Below are positions 53,135 to 62,291 of a stretch of DNA of 64,000 nt, in pieces (the stretch's first letter is position 1; each line of letters begins with the position of its first letter). The notes beneath the pieces are model-generated. The model was not told the origin of the DNA, did not search any database, and saw nothing but the letters and a program-made list of their open reading frames with translations. The stretch is from Leisingera aquaemixtae (GTDB lineage Bacteria; Pseudomonadota; Alphaproteobacteria; Rhodobacterales; Rhodobacteraceae). A program made the translations under genes and the position numbers. The stretch spans positions 1 to 64,000 of the forward strand of contig NZ_CYSR01000009.1 in NCBI RefSeq assembly GCF_001458395.1, written 5' to 3'.

Positions 53135-54274
53135 ATGGAAAAGGCGTCCCAAATCGCATTTGGGCGGCAGGATCCGTGCGGCCGGCTGGCAGGTGACCAC
53201 GACAAGTGGGACCTTCTGGCTGCGCTGACGCACGCCGCCGCGGAATTCGAACTCAGCCACCGCACCCTTGGGGTGCTGAAGGCCCTGCTCACTTTCTTCC
53301 CGGAGCGGGCGCTGCCCGCGGAGCCGGACAGCGCCATCGTGTTCCCGTCGAACCGCAAGCTGATGGAGCGCTTGAACGGGATGCCCGAAAGCACCCTGCG
53401 CCGCCATCTGGCCGCCCTCACCCGCATTGGCATTGTCAGCCGGAAGAACAGCCCCAACCGCAAGCGCTATGCCCGCCGCAGCGGCGAGGACACGGCTCTG
53501 GCCTTCGGCTTCGACCTGTCCCCCCTCGCCCGCCACGCCAGCCAGATCTTTGACGCCGCGCTGGTGGCCAAGGCCCGTGCCGGGCATCTGGCGGTGCTGC
53601 GCGACCAGGTGGCTGTGCTGCGCCAGCAGCTGTCGGAGCTGTCTGACGGCGCTGCGGAGCTGCTGGAGGCCGCCCGCAAACTGCTGCGCCGCAAACCCTG
53701 TAAGACGGAGCTGGCCCGGATGGCCGAAACCCTGCGCGAAGAAATTGCCAGCCGGACAGCGGATCAGGCCCCGCAGCCCTCCCGCCTGCCGTCACGCGAA
53801 ATGAGCGGCAGCACCAGCCAGAATGAGCGGCACATACAGCATTCACTAAAAAAAGATTCTGACTCTGAAGCGGCGCAGCCCGCAGCGCCCTGTTCCCCGC
53901 CTGATCGTGCAGACGCAGCGGGGGAAGAGGCTGAGAATGGCAATGGCCTGTCCACCGTCCTGCGCGCCTGCCCCGAAGTGCAAAGCTATTACCCCGGCGG
54001 GCTGCGCAGCTGGCAGGATGCCGACCTGATTGCCGAGAAGCTGTCACCGATGATGGGGATCGCGATGCCCGTGCTGAGCGATGCACGCGCCGCCATGGGC
54101 CGCAGGGACGCGGCAACCGCGGTGATGTGCATACTGGAAAAGCTGGGCACCATCCGCAGCCCGGGCGCCTATCTGCGGCGGCTGGCGCAGAAGGCGCGGG
54201 CGGGTCAGTTTTCGACCAAGCCGATGCTGGATGCGCTGCTGCAAAGGGGTGCCGGGGCGGAAATTGTCAGCTGA
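53135..54274 (+). CDS. repC: RepC, replication initiator of the RepABC replicon
   Basis: A 379-residue initiator. The N-terminal winged-helix domain (LTHAAAEFELSHRTLGVLKALLTF, PESTLRRHLAALTRIGIVSRKNSPN) is characteristic, with a helical middle and a conserved C-terminal part (SYYPGGLRSWQDADLIAEKLSPMMGI). ATG at 53135 chosen; the frame extends to a GTG at 53078 but that region is the ctRNA control area. The ribosome site is weak, as expected for a ctRNA-regulated gene. The stop codon lies inside the first parS-like palindrome. RepC initiates replication in cis at an origin inside its own gene. Confidence 0.94.
   Translation: MEKASQIAFGRQDPCGRLAGDHDKWDLLAALTHAAAEFELSHRTLGVLKALLTFFPERALPAEPDSAIVFPSNRKLMERLNGMPESTLRRHLAALTRIGIVSRKNSPNRKRYARRSGEDTALAFGFDLSPLARHASQIFDAALVAKARAGHLAVLRDQVAVLRQQLSELSDGAAELLEAARKLLRRKPCKTELARMAETLREEIASRTADQAPQPSRLPSREMSGSTSQNERHIQHSLKKDSDSEAAQPAAPCSPPDRADAAGEEAENGNGLSTVLRACPEVQSYYPGGLRSWQDADLIAEKLSPMMGIAMPVLSDARAAMGRRDAATAVMCILEKLGTIRSPGAYLRRLAQKARAGQFSTKPMLDALLQRGAGAEIVS
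53828..53870 (+). other. candidate replication origin inside repC
   Basis: An AT-rich patch (ATACAGCATTCACTAAAAAAAGATTCTGAC region) inside the otherwise GC-rich repC gene. In characterised repABC plasmids the origin lies within repC in such an AT-rich stretch. The assignment rests on that precedent plus base composition. Confidence 0.6.
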
Positions 54275-54278
54275 CAAT
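54263..54278. promoter_or_regulatory. parS-like palindrome 1, overlapping the repC stop
   Basis: ATTGTCAGCTGACAAT, a perfect 16-bp palindrome, with the TGA stop of repC (54272-54274) inside it. It fits most fixed positions of the rhizobial consensus GTTNNCNGCNGNNAAC, with A/T instead of G/C at the two ends. Confidence 0.8.
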
Positions 54279-54395
54279 TTTCTGCAATGTGCGGGATTGC
54301 GAAGGGTCTGCAAACCCGGATGGCGCTGCTGCGGGATGATGCACGCCCTGCCCGCGGTCCTGCTGAACTCGGCTCGCATCCTCCGCCAATGAAAA

Positions 54396-54411
54396 ATTGT
54401 CAGCTGACAAT
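54396..54411. promoter_or_regulatory. parS-like palindrome 2
   Basis: Exact second copy of ATTGTCAGCTGACAAT, 133 bp after the first; with its leading A-run the left flank reads GAAAA. Confidence 0.8.
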
Positions 54412-54517
54412 CCCGGCTGTTTCTGGCGGCGCCTGCCGCTCACACAGGCCATTCCGAACCGGTTTCGCAGCCAGCCTCTGCTCGCGCTCAGCACCTGCGC
54501 GCGCTTGGACTGCGAAA

Positions 54518-54533
54518 ATTGTCAGCTGACAAT
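54518..54533. promoter_or_regulatory. parS-like palindrome 3
   Basis: Exact third copy, with symmetry extending to GAAA/TTTC flanks (24 bp in total). 122 bp after copy 2. Confidence 0.8.
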
Positions 54534-54634
54534 TTTCCTCTGCCGCCGCGTTCCGGTGATCCGGGCCGTTGCTTTTGCCGCCAGCCTGCGGCCACAGTGG
54601 CGGCAACGCTCCCAGCCCGAGGACTCCGCCGCCC

Positions 54635-55948
54635 ATGCTGTCCATTCTGAAGAACCGCACCTACCGGCATTTGTTCCTGGCCCAGATCGTCGCTCTGACC
54701 GGCACCGGGCTGGCGACCGTGGCGCTTGGCTTGCTGGCCTTTGACCTGGCGGGCGAGCGTGCCGGGCTGGTGCTGGGCACCGCGCTGACGATCAAGATGG
54801 CGGCCTATGTCACTGTGGCCCCGGTGGCGGCCGCCTGGGCGGAACAGGCGGACCGGCGCAAAATGCTGATCACCCTGGATCTGGTGCGGATGCTGGTGGC
54901 GGTTTGCCTGCCGTTCGTCAGCGAGGTCTGGCAGGTCTATGTGCTGATCTTCGTGCTGCAATCCGCCTCTGCCGGGTTCACGCCCGCGTTCCAGGCCTCG
55001 ATCCCCGATGTGCTGACGGAGGAGAAGGAGTACACCCAGGCGCTGTCGCTGTCGCGGCTGGCGTTTGAGCTGGAGAGCCTGGCCAGCCCGATGCTGGCCG
55101 CGGCGCTGCTGCTGGCGGTCAGTTCCGGCACCCTGTTCTGGGGCACCGCGGCGGGGTTCGCCGGATCGGCCCTGCTGCTGCTGACAATCGCGCTGCCGTC
55201 CCCCGCGCCCAGGGCGCGGCGTCCGGTCTGGGAGCGCACCACCCGCGGCATCCGCAACTATCTGAAGACACCGCGGCTGCGCGGGCTTCTGGCGCTGAAC
55301 TGGGCGGTATCGGCCATCGGTGCGATGGTGATCGTCAACACGGTTGTGCTGGTGCGCGCCGGCATGGCGCTGCCCGAAAGCTCCGTTGCGCTGGCGCTGG
55401 CGGCGTTCGGCGGCGGCTCGATGCTGTCGGCGCTGCTGCTACCGCGGCTGCTGCAGCGGCTGCCCGACCGGACCGTGATGCTGGCCGGGGCAGGGCTGAG
55501 CATTGCCGCCATGGCGTGCCTGGCGCTGGCCGCCTTTGCCGCACCGCTGACCTTTGCACGGCTGGCAACAGGCTGGGCGGTGATCGGCGTGGGCTGGTCG
55601 GCGGTGCTGACGCCCTCGGGACGGCTCTTGGCGCGGTCGGCCCATCCGGCGGACCGGCCCGCGGTCTTTGCCGCGCAGTTCACCCTGTCGCACGCCTGCT
55701 GGCTGCTGTTCTACCCGCTGTCGGCCTGGCTGATGGCCGCCTGGGGCGGCGTCGCGGCGATGCTGGCGCTGGCGCTTCTGGCCGCGGCAGGGCTGTTCGC
55801 CGCGCAGCGCCTGTGGCCCCGCGACAGCGCCGCCCCGGTTGCGCACAGCCATCCGGACCTGCCGGCCGACCATCCGCACCTGCAAGGCGCCGCGCCGCAC
55901 GCGCATCCGATCATCATCGACGATCTGCACCCGCGGTATCCCCGGTAA
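54635..55948 (+). CDS. MFS exporter with His-rich C-terminal tail
   Basis: A 437-residue major facilitator with about 12 membrane spans (LFLAQIVALTGTGLATVALGLLAFDLAGERAGLVLG begins the first half). The AEQADRRK loop is the usual motif between TM2 and TM3. The last 35 or so residues carry seven histidines (HSHPDLPADHPHLQGAAPHAHP), a possible metal-binding tail. Drug or metal-ion export are both possible; the tail hints at Zn, Ni or Co but does not prove it. ATG at 54635. Confidence 0.85.
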   Translation: MLSILKNRTYRHLFLAQIVALTGTGLATVALGLLAFDLAGERAGLVLGTALTIKMAAYVTVAPVAAAWAEQADRRKMLITLDLVRMLVAVCLPFVSEVWQVYVLIFVLQSASAGFTPAFQASIPDVLTEEKEYTQALSLSRLAFELESLASPMLAAALLLAVSSGTLFWGTAAGFAGSALLLLTIALPSPAPRARRPVWERTTRGIRNYLKTPRLRGLLALNWAVSAIGAMVIVNTVVLVRAGMALPESSVALALAAFGGGSMLSALLLPRLLQRLPDRTVMLAGAGLSIAAMACLALAAFAAPLTFARLATGWAVIGVGWSAVLTPSGRLLARSAHPADRPAVFAAQFTLSHACWLLFYPLSAWLMAAWGGVAAMLALALLAAAGLFAAQRLWPRDSAAPVAHSHPDLPADHPHLQGAAPHAHPIIIDDLHPRYPR

Positions 55949-55994
55949 AAGGGGGGCAGGCTGCGGCCGGGCGCGGGCGCGGCCTTTGCGATTT

Positions 55995-56008
55995 TATGAC
56001 TAGACATA
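55995..56008. promoter_or_regulatory. candidate HutC-type operator upstream of hutI
   Basis: TATGACTAGACATA is a 12-of-14 palindrome 59 bp upstream of the hutI start. GntR-family HutC repressors bind TGTATAxACA-type sites; this resembles that class. The hut operon usually responds to urocanate through HutC, but no hutC gene is in the window. Confidence 0.35.
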
Positions 56009-56066
56009 ATATCCTAATTGAGTAGCTTAATGCCGAACCAGCAGCACAGCGACTCGGGGGGATTCC

Positions 56067-57275
56067 GTGACAGGGAACTACGTTCTGACAGACGCCCGGC
56101 TGGCCACGATGGCCAGTTCAGACACGCCTTATGGCCTGATTGAGGACGGGGCCGTCGCGGTCTCTGACGGCAGGATCGTCTGGGCCGGGCCGCGGGAAAA
56201 ATTGTCAGCTGACAATTTTCCGTGGGAGCAGCGCAGCCTGGGCGGGCGGCTGGTCACGCCGGGGCTGATCGACTGCCACACCCATATCGTTTTTGGCGGC
56301 AACCGCGCGATGGAGTTTGAGATGCGCCTCAACGGGGCATCTTACGAGGAGGTCGCAAGGGCAGGGGGCGGTATCGTCTCCACCGTCTCGGCCACCCGCA
56401 CCGCTTCGCTGGAGGATCTGGTGCAGGGCGCACTGCCGCGTCTGGAGGCGCTGATCGCCGAAGGGGCTGCGGTGGTGGAGGTGAAATCCGGCTACGGGCT
56501 GGATCTGGACACCGAACTCAACATGCTGCGCGCCGCCCGGCGTCTTGGGAACTTGCGCCCGGTGACGGTGAAAACCACCTTCCTTGGCGCCCATGCCACG
56601 CCGGGCGAGTACAAGGGCCGTGATGACGACTACATCGATCAGGTCTGCATCCCCGCCCTGCGCGCCGCCCATGCGGAGGGGCTGGTGGATGCGGTCGACG
56701 GCTTCTGCGAAAACATCGCGTTTTCCCCTGCGCAGATCGAACGCGTGTTCAAGGCGGCGCAGGAACTGGGCCTGCCGGTGAAACTGCACGCCGAACAGCT
56801 GAGCCATCAGGGCGGCACCGCGCTGGCCGCGGACTACGGCGCGTTGTCAGTCGATCACGTGGAATACGCAACCGAGGATGACGCCAAGGCGATGGCCGCG
56901 TCCGGCTCCGTCGCGGTGATCCTGCCCGGTGCCTTCTACACCATCCGCGAAACGCAAGCGCCGCCGATTGATCACTTCCGTGAGCACGGCGTGCCGATGG
57001 CGCTGGCGACCGATTGCAATCCCGGCTCCTCGCCGCTGACCTCCTTGCTGCTGACGATGAACATGGGCTGCACCCTGTTCCGCATGACGCCGGAGGAGGC
57101 GCTGGCAGGCGTCACCCGCAACGCAGCCCGCGCGCTGGGGCTGGCGGACCGGGGACAGATCGCTGCCGGTATGCGCGCCGATCTGGCGGTCTGGGACGTG
57201 GAGACGCCCGCAGAGCTGGCCTACCGCATCGGCTTCAACCCGCTTTACACCCGTATCCATGAGGGCACCCAATGA
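56067..57275 (+). CDS. hutI: imidazolonepropionase
   Basis: A 402-residue amidohydrolase-superfamily enzyme that hydrolyses 4-imidazolone-5-propionate to N-formimino-glutamate in histidine degradation. HxH metal site at 71-73 ([13 protein letters not shown]), KSGYGLD near 151, and DCNPGSSP. Start GTG at 56067 with GGGGG upstream. Residues 44-51 (EKLSADNF) are encoded by the fourth parS palindrome, with codons TTG, TCA and AAT unlike the GC-rich usage around them. The gene overlaps hutH by 4 bp. Confidence 0.96.
   Translation: MTGNYVLTDARLATMASSDTPYGLIEDGAVAVSDGRIVWAGPREKLSADNFPWEQRSLGGRLVTPGLIDCHTHIVFGGNRAMEFEMRLNGASYEEVARAGGGIVSTVSATRTASLEDLVQGALPRLEALIAEGAAVVEVKSGYGLDLDTELNMLRAARRLGNLRPVTVKTTFLGAHATPGEYKGRDDDYIDQVCIPALRAAHAEGLVDAVDGFCENIAFSPAQIERVFKAAQELGLPVKLHAEQLSHQGGTALAADYGALSVDHVEYATEDDAKAMAASGSVAVILPGAFYTIRETQAPPIDHFREHGVPMALATDCNPGSSPLTSLLLTMNMGCTLFRMTPEEALAGVTRNAARALGLADRGQIAAGMRADLAVWDVETPAELAYRIGFNPLYTRIHEGTQ
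56201..56216. promoter_or_regulatory. parS-like palindrome 4, inside the hutI coding sequence
   Basis: Exact copy of ATTGTCAGCTGACAAT, read in frame as the third base of Lys45 followed by Leu-Ser-Ala-Asp-Asn, 1.67 kb beyond copy 3. It is in the N-terminal beta-sandwich region of HutI, before the HxH motif, where an extra loop is likely tolerated. Confidence 0.8.
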
Positions 57276-58804
57276 TCGAGATGATTCAGATGGTTCCGGG
57301 CACAGTGACCCTGGCCACGCTGGAAGATATCTACCGCAACCTGACCCCGGCCAAGCTGGATGCCTCGGCGCGGGAACCGGTGGAGGCTGCCGCGAAAATG
57401 GTGGCGGATGCCGCAGCGGGGGAGGAAGTCGTCTATGGCATCAACACCGGTTTCGGCAAGCTCGCCTCGACCAAGATCGCACCGGCCGATACCGCCACCC
57501 TGCAGCGCAACCTGATCCTCAGCCACTGCTGCGGCGTGGGCGAGCCGCTGCCGGAGGACAAGACCCGGCTGATGATGACGCTGAAACTCCTGTCGATGGG
57601 CCGCGGCGCCTCCGGCGTGCGCTGGCTGGTGATCGAGCAGATCGAGCAAATGCTGGAACGCGGCGTGGTGCCGGTGATCCCGTCGCAGGGCTCCGTCGGC
57701 GCCTCCGGCGACCTGGCGCCGCTGGCGCATATGGCGGCGGCGATGATCGGGGCAGGGGAGGCGACGTTCGAAGGGATCCGCATGTCCAGCGCGGATGCGC
57801 TGAAAGAGGCCGGGTTAGAGCCTATTGTGCTCGGCCCCAAGGAAGGCCTGGGGCTGATCAACGGCACCCAGTTCTCCACCGCCTGCGCGCTGGCCGGGCT
57901 GTTTGACGCCTGGCGCATGGCAGAGGCCTCGATGGCGATTGCCTCGCTCACCACCGACGCCATCATGGGCTCCACCGCGCCGCTGGTCGCCGATATCCAT
58001 TCCTTGCGCGGCCATGCCGGGCAGATCGACGTGGCCCGCGAGATGCGCGCGATCATGGACGGATCGGAAATCCGCGAAAGCCACCGTGAGGGCGACACCC
58101 GGGTGCAGGATCCCTATTGCATCCGCTGCCAGCCGCAGGTGGTGGGCGCGGCGCTGGACGTGCTGCGGATGGCCGCCAAAACGCTGGAGATCGAGGCCAA
58201 CGCCGTAACGGATAATCCGCTGGTGCTGGTGAACGAGGGGCGCATCGTCTCCGGCGGCAACTTCCACGCCGAATACGTGGGCTTTGCCGCCGATCAGATC
58301 GCGCTCGCCGTGGCCGAAATCGGCGCCATCGCGCAGCGCCGGGTGGCCTTGATGGTGGACCCGACCCTCAGCCACGACCTGCCGCCGTTCCTGACGCCTG
58401 ATCCGGGCCTCAATTCCGGTTTCATGATCGCCGAGGTGACCACTGCCGCGCTGATGAGCGAAAACAAGCATTTGGCGAATCCTTGCGTCACGGATTCAAC
58501 CCCGACGTCAGCAAACCAGGAGGACCACGTGTCGATGGCCGCCCACGGCGCGCTGCGGCTGGGACGGATGACCGCCAACCTGTCGGTGATCTTGGGCGTC
58601 GAAATGCTCTGTGCCGCGCAAGGGGTGGAGGCGCGCGCGCCTCTGCAAACCTCTGCCCGGTTGCAGGACGTTCTGGCGATGCTGCGCGCGGAGATCCCCG
58701 CGCTGGCCGAGGACCGTTACCTGGCCCCCGATATCGAAGCTGCCAGCGCCATGGTCCGCGCAGGCCGCGTCGCGGACGCCGCAGGCGTGAAGGTGGCGGC
58801 ATGA
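57272..58804 (+). CDS. hutH: histidine ammonia-lyase
   Basis: A 510-residue enzyme that deaminates L-histidine to urocanate. The Ala144-Ser145-Gly146 triad ([16 protein letters not shown]) autocyclises to the MIO cofactor. [11 protein letters not shown] and [16 protein letters not shown] are family signatures. It starts at a 4-bp overlap with hutI and ends with one with hutG. Confidence 0.97.
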   Translation: MIEMIQMVPGTVTLATLEDIYRNLTPAKLDASAREPVEAAAKMVADAAAGEEVVYGINTGFGKLASTKIAPADTATLQRNLILSHCCGVGEPLPEDKTRLMMTLKLLSMGRGASGVRWLVIEQIEQMLERGVVPVIPSQGSVGASGDLAPLAHMAAAMIGAGEATFEGIRMSSADALKEAGLEPIVLGPKEGLGLINGTQFSTACALAGLFDAWRMAEASMAIASLTTDAIMGSTAPLVADIHSLRGHAGQIDVAREMRAIMDGSEIRESHREGDTRVQDPYCIRCQPQVVGAALDVLRMAAKTLEIEANAVTDNPLVLVNEGRIVSGGNFHAEYVGFAADQIALAVAEIGAIAQRRVALMVDPTLSHDLPPFLTPDPGLNSGFMIAEVTTAALMSENKHLANPCVTDSTPTSANQEDHVSMAAHGALRLGRMTANLSVILGVEMLCAAQGVEARAPLQTSARLQDVLAMLRAEIPALAEDRYLAPDIEAASAMVRAGRVADAAGVKVAA

Positions 58805-59583
58805 TCGACGTCACCCAAGGGTCGTCGCCGCTGGTGCTGGGCCTGCCCCACACCGGCACGGATGTGCCGCCAGAGGTCTGGGACTGCCTGAACGGGACGG
58901 GCAGGGCGCTGGCCGACACCGACTGGCATATCCATGACCTCTATGCCGGGCTGGTGGAGGAGGTCACAACCGTCCGCACGCCGGTCCATCGCTATGTGAT
59001 CGACGTGAACCGCGATCCCGCAGGTATCAGTCTCTATCCCGGGCAAAACACCACCACTCTGGTGCCCATGACCGATTTCGACGGGCTGCCGGTCTGGCAG
59101 GAGGGCAGGGAGCCGGATGAGGCCGAAATCACCCGCCGCCGCGCGGCCTATCACGCGCCGTACCACACGGCGCTGGCGGCAGAGCTGGAGCGTGTGAAGG
59201 CCCTCCACGGCTTTGCCATCCTCTACGATTGCCACTCGATCCGCGGCGATATCCCGTTCCTGTTCGACGGCCGCCTGCCGGATTTCAACGTCGGCACCAA
59301 CCTGGGCGAAACCTGCGATCCCGCCATCGAGGCGCTGACCGTGGCACGTTGCGAGGCGGCGGAGGGTTATACCTCCACCCTGAACGGGCGCTTCAAGGGC
59401 GGCTGGACCACCCGCCACTATGGCCGCCCCGCCGAAGGCCTGCACGCCATCCAGATGGAGCTGGCGCAGGCCACCTACTGCCAGGAGGCACCGCCCTGGA
59501 CCTATCTGCCGGAGCGCGCGGAATCCCTGCGTGCCCATCTCACCCATATTCTCACCGATCTTCAGACCTGGAGGCCCGCATGA
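58801..59583 (+). CDS. hutG: N-formylglutamate deformylase
   Basis: A 260-residue N-formylglutamate amidohydrolase family protein ([42 protein letters not shown] with metal-type His/Asp; [20 protein letters not shown]). It releases formate from N-formylglutamate to give glutamate. This branch needs a formimino-glutamate deiminase (HutF), which is not in the window. The 4-bp overlaps at both ends indicate coupling. Confidence 0.93.
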   Translation: MIDVTQGSSPLVLGLPHTGTDVPPEVWDCLNGTGRALADTDWHIHDLYAGLVEEVTTVRTPVHRYVIDVNRDPAGISLYPGQNTTTLVPMTDFDGLPVWQEGREPDEAEITRRRAAYHAPYHTALAAELERVKALHGFAILYDCHSIRGDIPFLFDGRLPDFNVGTNLGETCDPAIEALTVARCEAAEGYTSTLNGRFKGGWTTRHYGRPAEGLHAIQMELAQATYCQEAPPWTYLPERAESLRAHLTHILTDLQTWRPA

Positions 59584-61262
59584 GCGATCCCCGCAAGAAC
59601 ACCCGCGACATCTTCCCGCCGACCGGCCCGGAGCTTAACGCCAAGTCCTGGATGACCGAGGCGCCGCTGCGGATGATGATGAACAACCTGCACCCGGATG
59701 TGGCCGAAAACCCGCATGAGCTGGTGGTCTACGGCGGCATCGGCCGCGCCCCGCGCACCTGGAAGGATTTCGACCTGATCGTCGAGACCCTGAAAAACCT
59801 TGAGGAAGATCAGACCCTTATGGTGCAGTCTGGCAAGCCCGTGGGCGTGTTCCAGACCCACAAGGACGCGCCCCGCGTGCTGATCGCCAACTCCAACCTG
59901 GTGCCGCATTGGGCCAACTGGGACCACTTCAACGAGCTCGATAAGAAGGGCCTGATGATGTACGGCCAGATGACGGCCGGCTCCTGGATCTATATCGGCA
60001 CCCAGGGCATCGTGCAGGGCACCTATGAGACCTTTGCCGAGGCCGGCCGCCAGCATTACGGCGGCGACCTCAAGGGCAAGTGGATCCTGACCGGCGGCCT
60101 CGGCGGCATGGGCGGCGCCCAGCCGCTGGCCGCAGTCTTCGCCGGTGCCTGCTGCCTCGCGGTGGAGTGCAACCCGGACTCGATCGACTTCCGCCTGCGC
60201 ACCAAATACCTGGACGAGAAGGCCGAAACCCTGGACGAGGCGCTGGAGATGATCGAGCGCTGGACCGCCGCGGGCGAGGCGAAATCCGTGGGCCTTCTGG
60301 GCAACGCGGCAGAGATCTTCCCCGAACTGGTGGAGCGCGCCAAGGCGGGCGGCATCCGCCCAGACATCGTGACCGACCAGACCTCTGCCCACGACCCGGT
60401 GAACGGCTACCTGCCGCTGGGCTGGACCATGGGCGAATGGAAGGAGCGCCGGGTCTCCGAGCCGAAAGCGGTGGAAATGGCCGCCCGCGCCAGCATGCGC
60501 GTGCAGGTGAAGGCGATGTGCGATTTCCACGCGATGGGCGTGCCGACGGTGGATTACGGCAACAACATCCGCCAGATGGCGCTGGAGGAGGGGCTGGAGA
60601 ACGCCTTTGACTTCCCCGGCTTCGTGCCCGCCTACATCCGCCCGCTGTTCTGCCGCGGCATCGGCCCGTTCCGCTGGGCCGCACTCTCCGGCGATCCGGA
60701 GGATATCAGGAAGACCGACGCCAAGATGAAGGAGCTGTTCCCCGAGAACGAGGGACTGCACCGCTGGCTGGACATGGCGCAGGAGCGGATTGCCTTCCAG
60801 GGCCTGCCCGCGCGGATCTGCTGGATCGGCCTCGGCGACCGCCACAAGGCGGGCCTTGCCTTCAACGAAATGGTCCGCACGGGCGAGCTGAAGGCGCCGG
60901 TGGTCATCGGCCGCGACCATCTGGACTCGGGCTCGGTGGCGTCACCGAACCGCGAGACCGAGGCGATGATGGACGGCTCCGACGCGGTGTCCGACTGGCC
61001 GCTCTTGAACGCGCTCCTGAACACCGCCTCCGGTGCGACCTGGGTGTCGCTGCACCACGGCGGCGGCGTTGGCATGGGCTTCTCGCAGCATTCCGGCGTG
61101 GTGATCTGCTGCGACGGCAGCGAGGACGCAGAGCGCCGGATCGGCCGCGTGCTGTGGAACGACCCGGCCACCGGCGTCATGCGCCATGCGGATGCGGGTT
61201 ATGACATTGCCAAGGACTGCGCGCGCGAGCATGGGCTGAACCTGCCCGGCATCCTGGGCTGA
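59580..61262 (+). CDS. hutU: urocanate hydratase
   Basis: A 560-residue NAD-dependent urocanase, converting urocanate to imidazolonepropionate. [13 protein letters not shown] binds the cofactor [39 protein letters not shown] and [15 protein letters not shown] are family signatures. Last gene of hutIHGU. Confidence 0.97.
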   Translation: MSDPRKNTRDIFPPTGPELNAKSWMTEAPLRMMMNNLHPDVAENPHELVVYGGIGRAPRTWKDFDLIVETLKNLEEDQTLMVQSGKPVGVFQTHKDAPRVLIANSNLVPHWANWDHFNELDKKGLMMYGQMTAGSWIYIGTQGIVQGTYETFAEAGRQHYGGDLKGKWILTGGLGGMGGAQPLAAVFAGACCLAVECNPDSIDFRLRTKYLDEKAETLDEALEMIERWTAAGEAKSVGLLGNAAEIFPELVERAKAGGIRPDIVTDQTSAHDPVNGYLPLGWTMGEWKERRVSEPKAVEMAARASMRVQVKAMCDFHAMGVPTVDYGNNIRQMALEEGLENAFDFPGFVPAYIRPLFCRGIGPFRWAALSGDPEDIRKTDAKMKELFPENEGLHRWLDMAQERIAFQGLPARICWIGLGDRHKAGLAFNEMVRTGELKAPVVIGRDHLDSGSVASPNRETEAMMDGSDAVSDWPLLNALLNTASGATWVSLHHGGGVGMGFSQHSGVVICCDGSEDAERRIGRVLWNDPATGVMRHADAGYDIAKDCAREHGLNLPGILG

Positions 61263-61271
61263 TTGAGAGAA

Positions 61272-61347
61272 GGCTGAAATCCGGCGCGGATTTCAGCCAT
61301 GAAAATCTAATTTTTCATGGCCGTTTCCCTTGCAGGGAAACGGCTTT
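61272..61347. terminator. three tandem perfect hairpins between hutU and ugpQ
   Basis: Stem 1, 61272-61298: 12-bp GGCTGAAATCCG with loop GCG. Stem 2, 61297-61320: CCATGAAAA with TTTTCATGG. Stem 3, 61321-61343: CCGTTTCCCT with AGGGAAACGG, then CTTTGTTT. Together they would stop convergent transcripts from both sides. Confidence 0.7.
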
Positions 61348-61349
61348 GT

Positions 61350-62291
61350 TTAGTCTGTGCGCCAGTGCAGCCCGTGCATCAGCAAGCGCCGCTGCACCCG
61401 CCCCGGATAATCGGTGCAGATCGCATCGACCCCTAGGGCGATCATCCGGTCGATGTCTTCCGGCTCATTCACCGTCCAGACCACCGTCACCAGCCCCAGC
61501 GCGCGGGCGCGGGCCAGCGCGTCTGCTGTGATGTCCAGAAAATAGGGGCACCAGAACTGGCCCTTGGCGGCGGCCACCCGGTCCGGCAGGTCAATGGCAC
61601 TGAAGCCCGCCACCGGGTTCACTGCCTTGGAGGAGTCCTCGCCCGGGTCATCGGCATTGTCCGGCAGCTGGGTCAGGAAGGAGGCAGGCATCTCCGGCGC
61701 GATCCGCTGGCACTCCGCCAGCAGGTCCCAGTCGAAACTGTGCAGCACCGTGCGCGGCTGCATATGGGCCTTGCGCACCTCTGACACCACTGCCTCCACC
61801 AGGTTCCGCCGCGCGGCGCTGTCGCCGATCAGGTCCGGATCGGATTTGATCTCCAGCAGCAAATGCACGTTGTGATGCTCAGGCCGCTGCAGCAGTGCCA
61901 GCAGGTCCGCCAGCCGGGGAATGCGCACGCCGGTCAGAAACGCCTGATCCGGGAACCGCTGGCCATAGGTGCTGCGCCCGTCCAGCCCGCCCGCGTCATA
62001 GGCCTGCAGCTCCGCATAGGTCAGAGACGACACCTTCGGCTCCTCCCCCTGCAGCCAGCAGCCATCGGCGCCGCGGATCATCGAGCGGGTCAGGCGGTGG
62101 TTGTGGGTGATCACCGGAACGCCGTCGCGGGTGGCGGTCACGTCCAGCTCCAGCAGTTCCACCCCGGCGGTCAGGGCAAACGCAAAGCCTTCCATCGTGT
62201 TTTCCGGCAGCACGCCGCGGGCGCCGCGGTGGCCGATCAGGCGGATCACTCCGGGCCGGGCGGCGAAGGCGGGGATCTGGGGGTACTGCAT
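61350..62291 (-). CDS. ugpQ: glycerophosphodiester phosphodiesterase
   Basis: A 313-residue GDPD-family enzyme. The catalytic loop IGHRGARGVLPENTMEGF contains H21, R22 and E30; ELDVTATRDGVPVITHN supplies metal and catalytic His residues. It hydrolyses deacylated phospholipids (glycerophosphodiesters) to glycerol-3-phosphate and an alcohol. Start overlaps the ugpC stop. Its product is glycerol-3-phosphate, which the adjacent ABC transporter genes would import or which feeds metabolism directly. Confidence 0.9.
   Translation of the reverse strand: MQYPQIPAFAARPGVIRLIGHRGARGVLPENTMEGFAFALTAGVELLELDVTATRDGVPVITHNHRLTRSMIRGADGCWLQGEEPKVSSLTYAELQAYDAGGLDGRSTYGQRFPDQAFLTGVRIPRLADLLALLQRPEHHNVHLLLEIKSDPDLIGDSAARRNLVEAVVSEVRKAHMQPRTVLHSFDWDLLAECQRIAPEMPASFLTQLPDNADDPGEDSSKAVNPVAGFSAIDLPDRVAAAKGQFWCPYFLDITADALARARALGLVTVVWTVNEPEDIDRMIALGVDAICTDYPGRVQRRLLMHGLHWRTD

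Larger units (their letters stand above)
54275..54634. other. centromere region between repC and the MFS gene
   Basis: 360 bp without a gene. It holds two full parS-like palindromes plus the right half of the first, and otherwise only non-coding frames. The promoter of the MFS exporter should also lie here. Confidence 0.6.
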
